Below are positions 11,125 to 22,556 of a DNA stretch of 64,000 nt, one piece after another. How positions within the stretch are numbered: position 1 is the first letter of the stretch; each line of letters begins with the position of its first letter. Source of the stretch: Ceratobasidium sp. AG-K. Its lineage: Eukaryota > Basidiomycota > Agaricomycetes > Cantharellales > Ceratobasidiaceae. Where the stretch lies: NCBI GenBank assembly GCA_037039685.1, contig JAWNGF010000001.1:1922001-1986000 (forward strand). The letters are read 5' to 3'. Below the pieces are notes generated by a model, which searched no databases, was not told the DNA's origin, and was given only the letters and a program-made list of their open reading frames with translations. The position numbers and the translations under genes were made by a program.

Positions 11125-13375
11125 CTAATCGGTACCAAAAAGAGTGTGTAGTATTCTTTTCCGAAGTGCAACCATGATTAGGGTAAAAAGCACTGGCCCT
11201 ACAATTTTCCAGAACCTAACAAATGGTCAGATTATGCGAAGTGATAGAAGGAATCGAGTTGAGCTTACAGGGTCTCCGAGTTATGTTGGACCGAGTTCAT
11301 CCTCACAAAATTCATGCCTGTAAGAGGCCCGACTGTGAGCATCATAAACAGAAGGATTATCAGTTGTCCTCACCGAAATATTGTGTAATAAACATTAAAG
11401 GAAGAAATATGACTGTAACGATAAGGAGTACACGCATGACATTTCTCGAGTCACAATTTGTCATCTAGAAGGGGCTGATTGGCTTAATGCTAACGATTGC
11501 GACATCCGGACTCACATTAAAAGTATAATCGACAAGCTCTTTGGTTGTTGATCTTTGGCCACCGAGGGATAGGAGAACAAAACTATGGGCCAGGGTTTGT
11601 CAAAGGCTCACAACAAGTATGAAACGGAGCGTACCGAATGTGGTCGTGGATATCAGCTAAATATATCACGGCCTCCTCGCATATGAACCCCCTGTCTGTA
11701 AGATTCTCTCGTCAACCAACTGGTTTGATAATTTTTGTAGTTAAACTTACCAACGACCTCTCCTGGCATTGCGACCGACTGTGTGACCCCTATTAGCCAG
11801 GAGAAGCGCTAAATATTGAACAAACTGACCTTGTATCTGTCCTTATCGTATCTTCTGAGGCCATACACAAGTCGTTGTAGAGGTTTGATCGCCATCTCTA
11901 GCAATCTTATGTCTCCAGAAAGAAGATGCACTAGCATTTTATTAGCAATGATACACCCAAACGATTCCGGCGTTTGAACTTACGCGCTTGAACGGCCAGC
12001 AGGGTAGGTTTGAGTAGTATGCTTCTCTCAAGCTCCAGGATGGTTTGCTGGTATTCGTCGACAATCGTTATTAAATGATCTGTGACTATGAGGCCAGGTA
12101 TGTCAGGAGAGCCAAACGGCGATTCAAGGTAGGGGTGCGCACCAAGGTCTAAGAACCCATGAAAAAGCAGCGACGCATCTGGTAAAGATCGCATTATTGA
12201 TTCAGCCCCTAACCGCGCCCTCAGCTCTTCCCCGTAGAGAGTCGGCTCTTGATGAATAGATATTAACGTGCCTAGCATAGCCTCAGTACGCCAGCAGAAG
12301 ATCTGAAGGACTCAGCTCACCATCCTTCAACAGAAACACAAAGACCCGCGTCCTATCAATTCCCAGCATCCCTGATTCCATCTTGAGCGCGTGTACAGCA
12401 TCCTCATCCAGTGATCGCGAAGTGTGAGCCGAGGCGGCTGGGTGAACCAGAGCAAGTGCAGATATCCCCAGTTCGCTTATCGAACTAGACTTGCTCTTCA
12501 GAGACCTCGGCCTCGTTTGACCCACGGCAGTTGAGTCTGGCCCATCAGCGTTCGACGTTTTTATCGTCGGCACCACGTTGTGGGAAGACTGATGGTCCCT
12601 AGAGCGTCCCATCGGATTAAATGAAGTGTTGGCTCTCAGCTTCTTCGCCGTAGCCTTGACGTCCCGCTCCTTTTGATGTGTGTAACTCGTAAGTTGCACA
12701 AATAGATGTTGCTGATAGTAGTCGACCTTGAAGGGCCGCTCCCGAGCACCGAGCATGACGTCCTCGACAGATAAAGGGTGAAGATTGTAACGGATGGCCA
12801 GGGCCTTGATGACATCCCACGAGACGCCGCCAACATTAATCCATCGAACTTCACCTCTTCGTGGTGGAAAGGTCGCCTCCTCCAACCAGCTTATCAACCC
12901 TGTGTTGTCGTATGTATCTGTGCGACAAGACCTGGCAGAGTAGTGTGTGACTTCTATGGCACACTTGACCTAGAGCAAAGCGTGAATGACCAGCAGGTAT
13001 ACCGTTAGAAAGCAGCGCGTACCTTTTGGGATCCAAAGCGGCGTTCAGCACGCTCGTTGCGAGGATCAACACCTTGGTCGATTGAATACCCTCTTGATAC
13101 TTCTTGTAATACAGTACAAGCACGGCGCTGGTTAATAAGCTAACAAGGGCACAAACGGTTTATACTTGTTCAGTCGACATGGAACCAAAATTGCGTACCT
13201 TTTCGACTAGCGCCCGAAACCTACGGCTCGCTGGGGGAGTCTCGGGGGACGCTTGAGGGACTGCTAACAACATCGGGGATGCGCCTACAGAAGACCTAGA
13301 CGGGGAGGGAAGAGGTTGTAGTTCCATAGGGATGGTGAAGGGAGACAAGAGCGTCAAGTAAGCCAATCCGGCCAC
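11125..13375 (-). CDS. CorA-family Mg2+ transporter, Alr/Mnr2 type (diverged copy 3 of 3)
   Basis: Third paralog, immediately upstream of copy 2 (284 bp between genes). It shares exon phases and blocks with the others: VRWINVGGVSWDVIKALAI, NLHPLSVEDVMLGARERPFK, DPRNERAERRFGSQK (aligning with DPRKSATAELYGHLK of copy 2), VYGLRRYDKDRYK and FLPLMFITQYFG+MN. The GMN Gly codon is again split by a phase-1 intron. It differs clearly from the others. The acidic MPKSNSDADEN start is absent, replaced by a hydrophobic then Pro/Ser-rich start (first ATG 13375, alternative 13327). The usual G of TGYFGMN is Q, and the C-terminal tail is very short (RKRILHTLFGTD, stop complement of 11125-11127). No frame break was found, so it is probably functional, but it evolves faster. 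Confidence 0.8.
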
Positions 13376-13742
13376 GACCCCCGCGCGTGGCGTTACAGTT
13401 CGGCTGTGGCACAGTCACAATGCAATGAGTGCGTTGGCCGATTAGAAATATCTAGACGTGACGGATTCGGGGCGTCGAGTGGTGATGGGGGTTAGGTTAC
13501 AGGGGAGGACAAAGCAGGTTGACAACGGTGTTGTTCATTACATGGATCGCCATCAGCGTAATTCTACCGGTGCCACCAGGAGACAGGCGAGAAGATACCA
13601 CTTCGGGTCGGCTAGAATCAGCGACCTGACAGTGGAATGATCTATCGAATGGCCCGTATGCAGATCGGTCGTCTCGCAATCGCCGAAATTCAGGTAACCG
13701 GCGCCGGGATAAGCGCTTATCCGACCGGTCCACCTCTCCTCC
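13376..13742. promoter_or_regulatory. Divergent upstream region of CorA copy 3 and PEX2
   Basis: A 367 bp region between two divergent start codons. No clear TATA element was seen. Short open frames here (for example 13458-13640) have no similarity I recognise. Confidence 0.4.
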
Positions 13743-15266
13743 ATGTCCGTACCTCTGCCACACTTTTGGCAAACTGCTTGGGACGCCGCACAACCTCGTC
13801 TGGACGTGCTGAGACAATCTCCCAATGACAGGCCTCGCTCTCGACCTCTTCGCGTTGGACAGCTAGACTCGGAACAGCTTGACAATGAGCTTCTCACAAT
13901 CCTGAAGGAGCCGCTAATGAAATGCTTGGATCTCATAAAAGTATGTCCTCTGCTTGTCGCGTCGCCAGCCAGTCTCCAACTGTTCCACCCATAACTAGTC
14001 ATCGTGGGGTGTCAACCATGAGCCAGAACTGGCCCTGGTTTTACGCTCGCTGCTCTACTACTTTTCTATCTGGAACGCAGGCGCCACGTATGGTGCAAAG
14101 CTTCAAGACTTGAAATATCGAGTCTCGCCTAAGTCTTGGTTTGATTCGGCAAAGACGGCCCGTGCGTACCTCTCTGCATCGTTACCTCCGTGTTGTAACC
14201 GTGTGATTTTACAGCATCAGGCTTGCCTCGCCGGCTATTGCTATCGCACGCCGGCCTGACGGTTCTACTCCCGTACCTTCACACGAGGCTACGGTCTCAT
14301 GCACTTACGAATGCATGGCCCGACGCACCATCTTCTGACAAGAGACGAAAGTTCTGGCAATGCTTGAGTCATCTAGAAGCTTTGCATGGTGCGTTCGGTC
14401 TCGTGAGTTTTATCCTTTTTCTATGGAACGGGAGGTGAGGCCTATTCTATTCGCAAATTAACCCAGAGGTTAACTATCCCGTTTAGATTCAGAACATTAG
14501 CCGACAGATTATTCGGCCTACGACTGGAACCTATCCAGCGACTTGTCTCGCGGGGCGTCAACTATGACTTTATGAATCGGCAGATGGTTTGGCACGCATT
14601 CACGGTAACTATATTGCTTGATTGCGTGCAACCGATCTCTTATACTTGCACCAACCCAGGAATTCCTACTATTTCTACTTCCTCTGATCGACACTAAAGC
14701 ACTCAAGCGTCGCCTAATCCAACTTACAACCACCTTCCAGCCCACATCTTACCTTCTGTACCTTCATTCATCCGACCTATACTTGGGCTTTCACATGAGA
14801 AAGCAGCTGCCTCCAGTCAAAAAGAGCGTCGGGGCCCCTACTGGTCGCTCCCAGCCTCTGAATGTGCTATTTGCACCGAAGATGCCGCGTCAACCATTGC
14901 GCATATGATCGCACCTGATGCGTCGGAACGCGCGCAAGATCTTACAGCGTCCGAAAATGGATGCCCGAGGCGGCACCGGCACACCCGCTCAACACGCCAT
15001 ACATTACCTCGTGCGGGCACGCGTACTGTTACGTATGTGTAGCGGATAGGGTATTGCGAGCCGCAGATGATGGGGAGGCGTGGGAGTGTTTACGGTGCAC
15101 TGTGCCTGTCGTGCGAATACATCGAGCAGACAGCGATTCCCCGGGATTTGGAGAGGATCTCAGGACGCGGACTATCGCAAGCGAGAGCTATGATATGGAT
15201 GGCAGCTCGCTGGTTGATTTTGACTCTGATGCTGTATCATCGAGTCCACTATCAGACAGCGATTGA
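13743..15266 (+). CDS. PEX2: Peroxin-2, RING-type peroxisomal E3 ubiquitin ligase
   Basis: Peroxisomal membrane RING E3 ligase that acts with PEX10 and PEX12 in recycling the PEX5 receptor. My exons are 13743-13940, 13999-14161, 14215-14434, 14487-14604, 14660-14757, 14817-14888 and 14948-15266, giving 395 residues. Family blocks are visible: LDSEQLDNELLTILKEPL, SIWNAGATYGAKLQDLKYR, GLPRRLLLLSHAG-like, NYDFMNRQMVWHAFTEFLLF and RRGPYWSLPASECAICTEDA. The C-terminal RING has C-x2-C (CAIC), C-x-H-x2-C-x2-C (CGHAYCYVC) and C-x2-C (CLRC). CAIC and CGHAYC are in different frames. The only reasonable join is an intron 14889-14947 with a weak GTCAAC donor; otherwise there is a one-base frameshift. The protein ends in an acidic Ser/Asp tail. 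Confidence 0.88.
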
Positions 15267-15331
15267 AAAGACTCTATGTACATAGCTGTGTTGTAGATCG
15301 CATAAATATTTCCATTCCCTGTTTGAGACGA

Positions 15332-18300
15332 TTAAAGGCCAGATGCGAGCGCGACTTCGAGTTGTTGAATAAGAGCGGGCTCCGCATTCTTGAGGTACTT
15401 GGCTTGTAGGACTTCTTGTCCCCCACACGCCATAGTCCCCTGCTGCATCTTCTCGGCCACAAAAGTTGTAAACTTGACTTTGCGAATCGGGTCGTTTTCC
15501 CAAACCTTTTGACACACATCAGATGCGAGTGCTATTAAACCTGTGATAGGGACCTACCTGCTTGCGCCGAGTCTCCTCTAGGGTACCTTCAGACTCGCGC
15601 ATGAAGGTGTCAGGGGGCGTTTGGCCGTCTCGCTCCCAGTGCAAATATAGCCTGGTAAAATCGTATTCAATGAGCGGTGATGTAAACGGCTGTGTTCAGT
15701 ATACTTACGGCTCCTCGTCAGGATTCGACCCGCCCTTGACCCACTCATCCATTGCAGTCTTGGACTCTTTCAGCTCGCCATGAATATCCATCCACATGTT
15801 CAAGATTTCGGTCGAGAGGCGATCCATAACCTCATGTCTACCTGTTGACACGAGTGCCGCAATGCCCATTCCAACTAGTTTCCGAAGTCGAGACTCTGCA
15901 ATCACGTCAAACTACGGAAGGAGTTATTACCAGGTTGCGTTGGTTTGTCCAAGACCAACCTTGTTCCACCACTGATCCAGTAATCCCTCGAACAACGGAC
16001 TCTCCGCTGCTTGGTGCGCTGCAGCACCTGCAGTGATGAGTTGATTGAAAACGTTTGGATCCTGCAGGGCTATGCGCGAGAACAAGCATATATGCTCGGA
16101 TAAGACGTTGGCGTTCAGCTAGAATATGCATCAATATCGAGTGCTTGGACGATTTCAAAAAATCTGATTGCCACAGACCTTGTCCTGGATCACATTTCTC
16201 AAGAGATCCCAAAAGTACTCGGAGGTATGCAGAGGGTCCGGCCACGAGGTTGGATCCGCTAGTTGGAAAACTAGTTCTGAAGCAGCAAGGACGTCCCTGA
16301 CGTTGTACGAGCCGAGAATTTTCTTGAGAACCTCGAAGAGCGCAGGACCGTGAAGCTAAATGGAAGGATTGGTAATGAATGCACGATTTAAGCTCAAGAC
16401 TTGCCTGGACAACCATAGTGGCATTGAGAAGAAGGTAGCTCTCCATGATCAACAACAAGGTCGCAAGGAGGTCGATGTTGTCGCGCATACAATTGATCAC
16501 ATCGCCGATAAGGTCTGAGAGGCAGAGCACTCCTGCTTGAGGAGGCGGGAGCGCGGGCGTATTGCGCAATGCAGCCAACCACAGTTGTAGAGCGTCCTCA
16601 TCCAACTGGAGTTTGGACTGAAGAATGGATGAGATTTAAACCTTTTGAGGACTCGGCTGAAAATGCGCTCACATCTGGAGTCAAGCTTTCTCGTATCAAC
16701 GGGATAACGAGTGGAACGAGTGATGTAGAGTGTTCCTTGGTTGCCTGATTTCATAATTGATAAGAATATAGGCGTCAAACTAGAACATTTACTCGCCGTT
16801 ACGAGTGCTTTGGTCAAAACTAACATGCTGGCTTTGAATAGCCAGACTGCGCCATCGACCCCAACGTTTGAGCTCCCGTTTGAGCTTCCCGCAGCTTGCC
16901 CTAAACATACTTGAGCTCTACATGTATCTTTTCAGACAAAGCCGCAACCAACTCACATAACGAAGCAATCACTTGTTGGATCGGGTCAACCAAAGGAACG
17001 ACCTGGATAGAATCGCGAGTTAATCACCCTTTCCTACGACTGGAGTTAATTATACCCACCCTTGTGCCAACGCATTCAATCACCCGGCCCAATGAATTGA
17101 TCACACGAGTTTTGTTCTCGTACGTCTCGCAGTTCGAGGCCAGCTGTACTAGCCCTTCGACCACAAACGGAAGATGCGGTTGGAAGGCATCCGCGTCAAA
17201 TGCCAAGGTCTAGAACACGCCGTTTCAATCAGTTTACCCTTGGACGGGTTGTGGGGTAGCTCACATCAACACACTCCCCAATGGCTATAGCCGCAGTCAA
17301 TCGGACGACAAGATCCGATGCTTCCCCTTGGTCCTGAACCAGATAACGAAGAATCTCCCAAACCGTACCGCCAGAAGCTGGTACCTGCTTGTCGGAATAC
17401 CATTTGGATATCACCCAAGCAATACGCCTTTTGACCACGCGATTGCTGTGGCTATTGCTTAGTGGAGTCAAATGGATACGTGCGCATACAACTTACACGG
17501 GATCCGTGGAGCTAACTTCCTTGACCACAACTTGAGCTAGCCACTGGTCAAAGTCTGGCATACCAATTAATTTTAGTGTAAAGTACAGCAAAACAAGCTC
17601 ACCAATGACGTCCTTGAGGCGATGAGCGCACCTTCCAATGGCCGCATAGTATGCCTCTTTTTGCTTCGCGCTGGCTAAATCGGTGGTAGGTGTCGCTATA
17701 CTCAGTTCCAGTTGTTAACGAGCCGTTGGTTCAACCGAATGAATTATGCGTACCAACAACAACATCAAACATATTCTTTAGCACCGGGATCACAATTTCA
17801 GTGTATTTTGCTGCGAATGTGATCAAAACCCGCTCAGCGCAAGGCTGTAAAAGCGTTAGAGAAAACTTTCACACAATTGTTGGCACTCACTCGAGGGTCA
17901 GTTTCCCAAGACTCTCCGCCTTTCTCCTCCTCTTGAACAAACCCTTCTGGGTCATCAGCCCATGATTCGAGACTATCATCGCTCAGCGGTAGGAATGTCT
18001 GAACCAGCTGCTGAACAGCACTCTCCACAAACGTAGCGGGGAGAATGTCTAACTCATGCGTGAGAATGAGAACTGTTGTTAAAAGCAAATTGCGAAGCTT
18101 ACGCACCAGCTTCGGAGGCATCCTGTCGATTCGGGGACCACATAGACAGGCTTTCTCGGAACAGTAGCATTGCCGAGCACAAAAAGTGGATGGATAGACC
18201 GCCGTAGATTCGTCTATAAGTTTATAAGGTCAAAGAGGAGCTCGTGATGCTGTAAATGACTTACTCGTGCGAAGCTCTGCTGGGTTGTTCATGGCCTTGA

Positions 18301-19596
18301 GCACCTGGTCCCAACAGTACCGAACCAACTCGTTACACCTTGGCATGCTAATGAAGCGTGAGAGTGCTTGCTTTTGCATAGCACGGAAGTAGTCGTCAAT
18401 CACAAATACGACATGATCGCTAAGAAGTTCAAGGCAACGTTGACCTTGGGCGTTCAAGGACGAGTATTGTTGCGATGAATGAAGTGTAAGAATCAATTGC
18501 ACCCGGAAGTCAAACACTGTCTCGAGTTGGGTGATTGAGTTTTGGAAGAATTCTGAAATCTGTGTCGTGGGATATCGTTACAATCAAACCCATCAGATAC
18601 ATGGTCAGAGGGCACCCACGATTTGTTCCTCTGTAGCATTGATTTGCTTAACCCGATTCCAAACATATATCATCAGTCGTGTGATGTTCTGGAAGAGCAA
18701 ATGGGCGATTTCGACATCAACACCAACGTCAGGGTCGTTGACAGTCACAGGATTGAGTCGAGCAAAATAGCGAGCACTGAATTGTCCGTAGAGAGTCGAT
18801 AACGGAGTTAGAAGTTTACCAGTCAGCTAGAATAGTCGTAAGTGGCTGGTTAGCTGTAGTGAAGGGCATGCACACCTGGACCATAATAATCGTTGTCGCC
18901 GAAATAACTTTGGTCGAGTATTCCTTGAGGATTGCAAGAAGAACACCAAGAGCGCGCCGTGTTAACAAGGTTGCTTGGGGATCATTTTCGTTGGAGAGGC
19001 GTTTCTGTGCATTGGTCGTAATCACATTTAGTAGGTCGTCAATAATATTAGGCCTAAGGAACTAGTCAATGATCGAACGGCTTGGAGAGTTAACAAGCAC
19101 CGACCAAGTTCGCGGGAAATCCTGGCGTGCGATTTTGCCAGCGATATCTTGGTTGTAGCGCGCAATCTAACCAAGGTTTGGGTTGGCGTATTAATAAAGA
19201 CAGCAGCAGCCATAAACTTACAGCGTTGTTCTCCTCGCCGAGAAATACCATCACACGGGCCTTGATACTCATCCTATGTTCATCATTGAACAGGCTATAA
19301 TTCATCAGATATACGTACTGTAAGACCCATAGCCACAAATCTAAACAGGATGTGGCTCACGTCTTCGATCTCCAGCTCTGGACAACTGCGTTCATGACAC
19401 GAGAAATGGCCAGTGTCCGGATGTCATCGGGGACACCTTTTTGCGCAGCCAACTCGTGCGTTGCATCATATGCGCCAGGAATTTTGAGGACTTGATCTAA
19501 CCGTGCTTCTGCAGCCTTGATCTGAGCGTTGTCCAGCGAATTGAATGTCGCAGCGAATGCTGAAAACGCAGGATAGAGGTCTTCAAGCGTGGCCAT
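15332..19596 (-). CDS. Importin-beta family karyopherin, importin-11/Kap120-like
   Basis: Nuclear transport receptor of the importin-beta superfamily. It starts MATLEDLYPAFSAFAATFNS at 19596. The N-terminal part has importin features (AQIKAAEARLDQVLKIPGAY, DDIRTLAISRVMNAVVQSWR). Helical repeats follow over about 4.2 kb of short exons. Diagnostic pieces are VVKRRIAWVISKWYSDKQV and LRYLVQDQGEASDLVVRLTA, close to the RRVAWLIGQW / LLQDQDLVVR region of IPO11. Also visible are SWADDPEGFVQEEEKGGESW, matching the W-x-x-DPE-x-F-x-x-EE stretch, and the C-terminal VWENDPIRKVKFTTFV. It ends at TAA (complement of 15332-15334). In yeast Kap120 imports the ribosome assembly factor Rpf1. Assignment to the IPO11/Kap120 clade is likely rather than certain. 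Confidence 0.82.
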
Positions 19597-20084
19597 GAGT
19601 AGTATGTGTGTAGATTCGTGATGTTGGGGTTCGTGATGGTGGTGTGATTGTAGTTGAGGGAAGAGTTTGGTGGACGCTTTGTGCAGGGGAGATCGAAGAT
19701 CTTTGTCCAAAGGAGGCTTCTTTAACTCACGTGATCGTGATTTAGCCCATTTCGGGACCAAGCGGAGGCTTTCATGACGGAGGAGCAATGAAACTGAACT
19801 ACAATTAGGAACCTGAAGGTCCGATCGAAGCAAACGTCTGAGGTATAACGTTACGCAGGAGGCTAGGCTGGACGTCTTCGTATTCTGGCCGAAATTGCAG
19901 TGGAGCGGCCGTTTGTTTCACAGCTCGGAACCACATGGAAGCAAGCTCCTTTCCTGCAAGGCACAAGAGGCACAACCAGGAGGCACAACGCCGTTTAATA
20001 GATTCACAGCAAAAAAGAAAATCCATTAATGAGACAAGAAATACAACACGGTCTACCCCTAGCTACGATACTTTACAATATTGT
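19597..20084. other. Intergenic region between karyopherin and GTP cyclohydrolase genes
   Basis: About 490 bp containing the karyopherin promoter and the 3' flank of the RIB1-like gene. A 74-codon open frame (19805-20026, minus) shows nothing recognisable. Confidence 0.4.
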
Positions 20085-21782
20085 TCACAATTCAGTAGGA
20101 GAAACGCTTCGAGACTTGTAAGAGGCTGAGTCAAACTCTAGATCAGGGAGCGAAGTAATAGATTTTGTCAGATCCTCGGCGGCGTCTTCATCGTCAGAAG
20201 CCGCTTGAGATACCAACCCAAGTCCCACACCCACCGCAGAGCCATGGGTACCGACAGCAGAAGGGAGCTCTAGCATATGACCCATGCGCTGGACCTTGGT
20301 CGCGAGATACCTCTCGAGCTCCACCCCGTGGGCTGCTCCCCCTCCAATTAGCGTCGCGCCGTTCCGACGAAGCTGATGTTCATCAAACTGATCGTCCGAA
20401 TCTTCACTACTGTGGTCCCTGTCGGTGATCGTGCTGGCACGAGCACGTCCTCGGCCAGAGTGCGCGTGAGTCTTCCAGCTGCGAGGAACCATTCCTACAC
20501 GTTGCTCGACGGTGATCTTCTCCTTTTCAAGTGCCTCCATCTTCTCGGGGTTGTTGGTGAGCAGTCTAACCCCGCGGGCACCAGGCTCGTTCGACTCGGA
20601 ACCGAGCCCGAGATCTCGGAGAATCGCCGCGGCAATTTCGTAGCCTCTTTCGTCAGCGCCGTGCCCAAGGAGCAGATTGGCTGTGACGGTGTCATGTCCG
20701 AGGTCCTGGAGGTTGTAGGCACGGATTTTCTCGAGCAGTCCAATACCTCGTCCCTCTTGACGCATATAAACAACGGCGCCTCGCCCAGGGACGACTTGGC
20801 CAGTAGATGGGATAACAACAGGTTGGGAGATGAGCCTCATGGCTTCGTCTAGTTGTTCGCCGCAATCGCACCGCATGCTACCGATGGTTTCGCCGGTGAA
20901 GCACTCCGAGTGGATGCGAACAAGAGGGGCAGGTACGCCTGCTGGGGTTTGACGGTTATAGCTCGCTGATGTGGAAGGGTTGGCTGAAGTGGCGGACAGA
21001 CGACCGACATATGCACCACGGACAATGCGCTCCATTTCGGTTTCTCCCTCTCGGCTCACTGCATCGAGCGACTGGCTGCGGATGGGAGGCAGGGGTGTGG
21101 GTTGGTTTTCTTGATCGAGTTGGGCTGGGTCGATAACCACAGCGAGATGCTCCTTGGAGTCCCAGTTGTTGTGGTAAATGTGCAAGAAGGCTGGGCCATG
21201 AGGTGTCGGGATGCGAGTACGGGCCCGGCACTGCACCACAACGGGTGGACGCGATGGGGCCTTGGATGAGATAGGTTGGACAGCTGACAGTGGGGTGTTC
21301 TGGATCTGTAGGACCTCCATAGCCGGCGTCGGATCAGCTGCGGGTAAGATCGAGGATCTACGGCGCTTGGATGGGCCTGGAGCAATGGGCGGTGATGCCG
21401 GGTGCTTATTGTCTTCGGGCGCGCCAACCGCAGCCCGCCCGTCCTCGGTGACCCCAAGCTCGCGGAGTCGGTCCCTACGTGGCTTTTGTCGGCTCACGTA
21501 GCGAGGCTCCGATGGAGTAGTCGCGTCACAGCTGGCATAGGCGCCAACCATTGGAGTATCGCCTTCCTCATCAACTGGGAAGAAATTATGGTGGTAGTGA
21601 TGGCGAGTTACATGTGGGCCCGATGCAGCTGCGGCAGCAAAGAGCAATGGGTCAAATGGCGCCTCTCGTCGGCTAAACGATTGCCGAGGAACTTTTGGGC
21701 CGGTAAGAGCCTCGAGAAGTTGCAGGTCGTCGGGTGTAACGCTGTCAAAATGCGCAGATGTTTGTTGGGCAGTGGTAGCCAT
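20085..21782 (-). CDS. RIB1: GTP cyclohydrolase II (riboflavin biosynthesis)
   Basis: Converts GTP to 2,5-diamino-6-ribosylamino-4(3H)-pyrimidinone 5'-phosphate, formate and pyrophosphate, the first step of riboflavin synthesis (EC 3.5.4.25). A single uninterrupted exon encodes 565 residues, unusual among these intron-rich genes. The catalytic core occupies roughly residues 175-450. The Zn site is [20 protein letters not shown] (C..C.C). The GTP and catalytic motifs are [40 protein letters not shown] and [14 protein letters not shown]. The N-terminal 170 residues and C-terminal 110 residues are low-complexity extensions, as in other basidiomycete homologues. The start at 21782 is the first ATG of the frame. 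No fused DHBP synthase domain is present, as expected for fungal RIB1. Confidence 0.95.
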   Translation of the reverse strand: MATTAQQTSAHFDSVTPDDLQLLEALTGPKVPRQSFSRREAPFDPLLFAAAAASGPHVTRHHYHHNFFPVDEEGDTPMVGAYASCDATTPSEPRYVSRQKPRRDRLRELGVTEDGRAAVGAPEDNKHPASPPIAPGPSKRRRSSILPAADPTPAMEVLQIQNTPLSAVQPISSKAPSRPPVVVQCRARTRIPTPHGPAFLHIYHNNWDSKEHLAVVIDPAQLDQENQPTPLPPIRSQSLDAVSREGETEMERIVRGAYVGRLSATSANPSTSASYNRQTPAGVPAPLVRIHSECFTGETIGSMRCDCGEQLDEAMRLISQPVVIPSTGQVVPGRGAVVYMRQEGRGIGLLEKIRAYNLQDLGHDTVTANLLLGHGADERGYEIAAAILRDLGLGSESNEPGARGVRLLTNNPEKMEALEKEKITVEQRVGMVPRSWKTHAHSGRGRARASTITDRDHSSEDSDDQFDEHQLRRNGATLIGGGAAHGVELERYLATKVQRMGHMLELPSAVGTHGSAVGVGLGLVSQAASDDEDAAEDLTKSITSLPDLEFDSASYKSRSVSPTEL

Positions 21783-22556
21783 TGCAGAAATCGCCTGGGT
21801 TGAGAACTATGTAGTGCACAAAGTAGGCGTGTGATGCGAAATTGCACCTGAGGTCGTTGAGAGGTGCGTGAGCAGCATGGGCAGAGACACTCACCCGGTG
21901 GGAAGCTCTAGTAACTGTCTATCAAAGGTACGACGTCAAAGTGTCGGTATATCTAGGGGAACGAAGGGGGCTCCTGCGAGGACTGGGGCGGTCGTGTGGT
22001 TCTGGAGAACTTTCCAGCCCTTTTATGATAACGTGGGGGAATCGCGGGACGAGGCGAGCCGAATGCCCGATCCCAACTGATTTGGATTAGCGCTGAATCA
22101 GCTGAAAGTGAGTATGTGTAATGCGGGTTTTGCGACCGTACCGCCCCTGTATTCACAAATACATACTTTCCGGCGCTCACATGAATGGCACACCAAGCCC
22201 GGTATTGATGCGGCTCGATCCATGCGGTGAATTGCTATACATGTGTCCAAGCACAACCCGGCCGTCCAGCCCAATTGCAATTGACCTGGTCTCACCACTC
22301 TTAGTCATGGCGGAAATTGTTAGCTGAAATGACCCTCAGAGGCAATCGATCCTCCCGAGCTGCCTCCGCACCTGAGCCGGGTTTTGTACCCAAACTCCCA
22401 CGCTCTTCCATGATCGCAAATGTTTCGACTCGGACGTCATGTACAACGGATCACGGTTTGTCGGCCGGGAGCTCCAGCGTGAGGGTGAATGCGGGGAACG
22501 TCAAATACTACAGTCTGATGTTATTTTTGTTACATGATACAGTCTTTCGTCTACGT
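21783..22556. promoter_or_regulatory. Upstream region of RIB1-like gene / SEC18 3' flank
   Basis: A 774 bp region between the SEC18 stop and the RIB1-like start, both genes on the minus strand. It should hold the RIB1 promoter and 5' UTR. I recognise no coding sequence. No FMN riboswitch was recognised, and none is expected in a fungus. Confidence 0.35.

Noticed and set aside
11125..13375. CorA copy 3 as a pseudogene
   Set aside because: Apparent breaks disappear once introns are placed by comparison with copies 1 and 2; all conserved blocks and the GMN motif are in frame.
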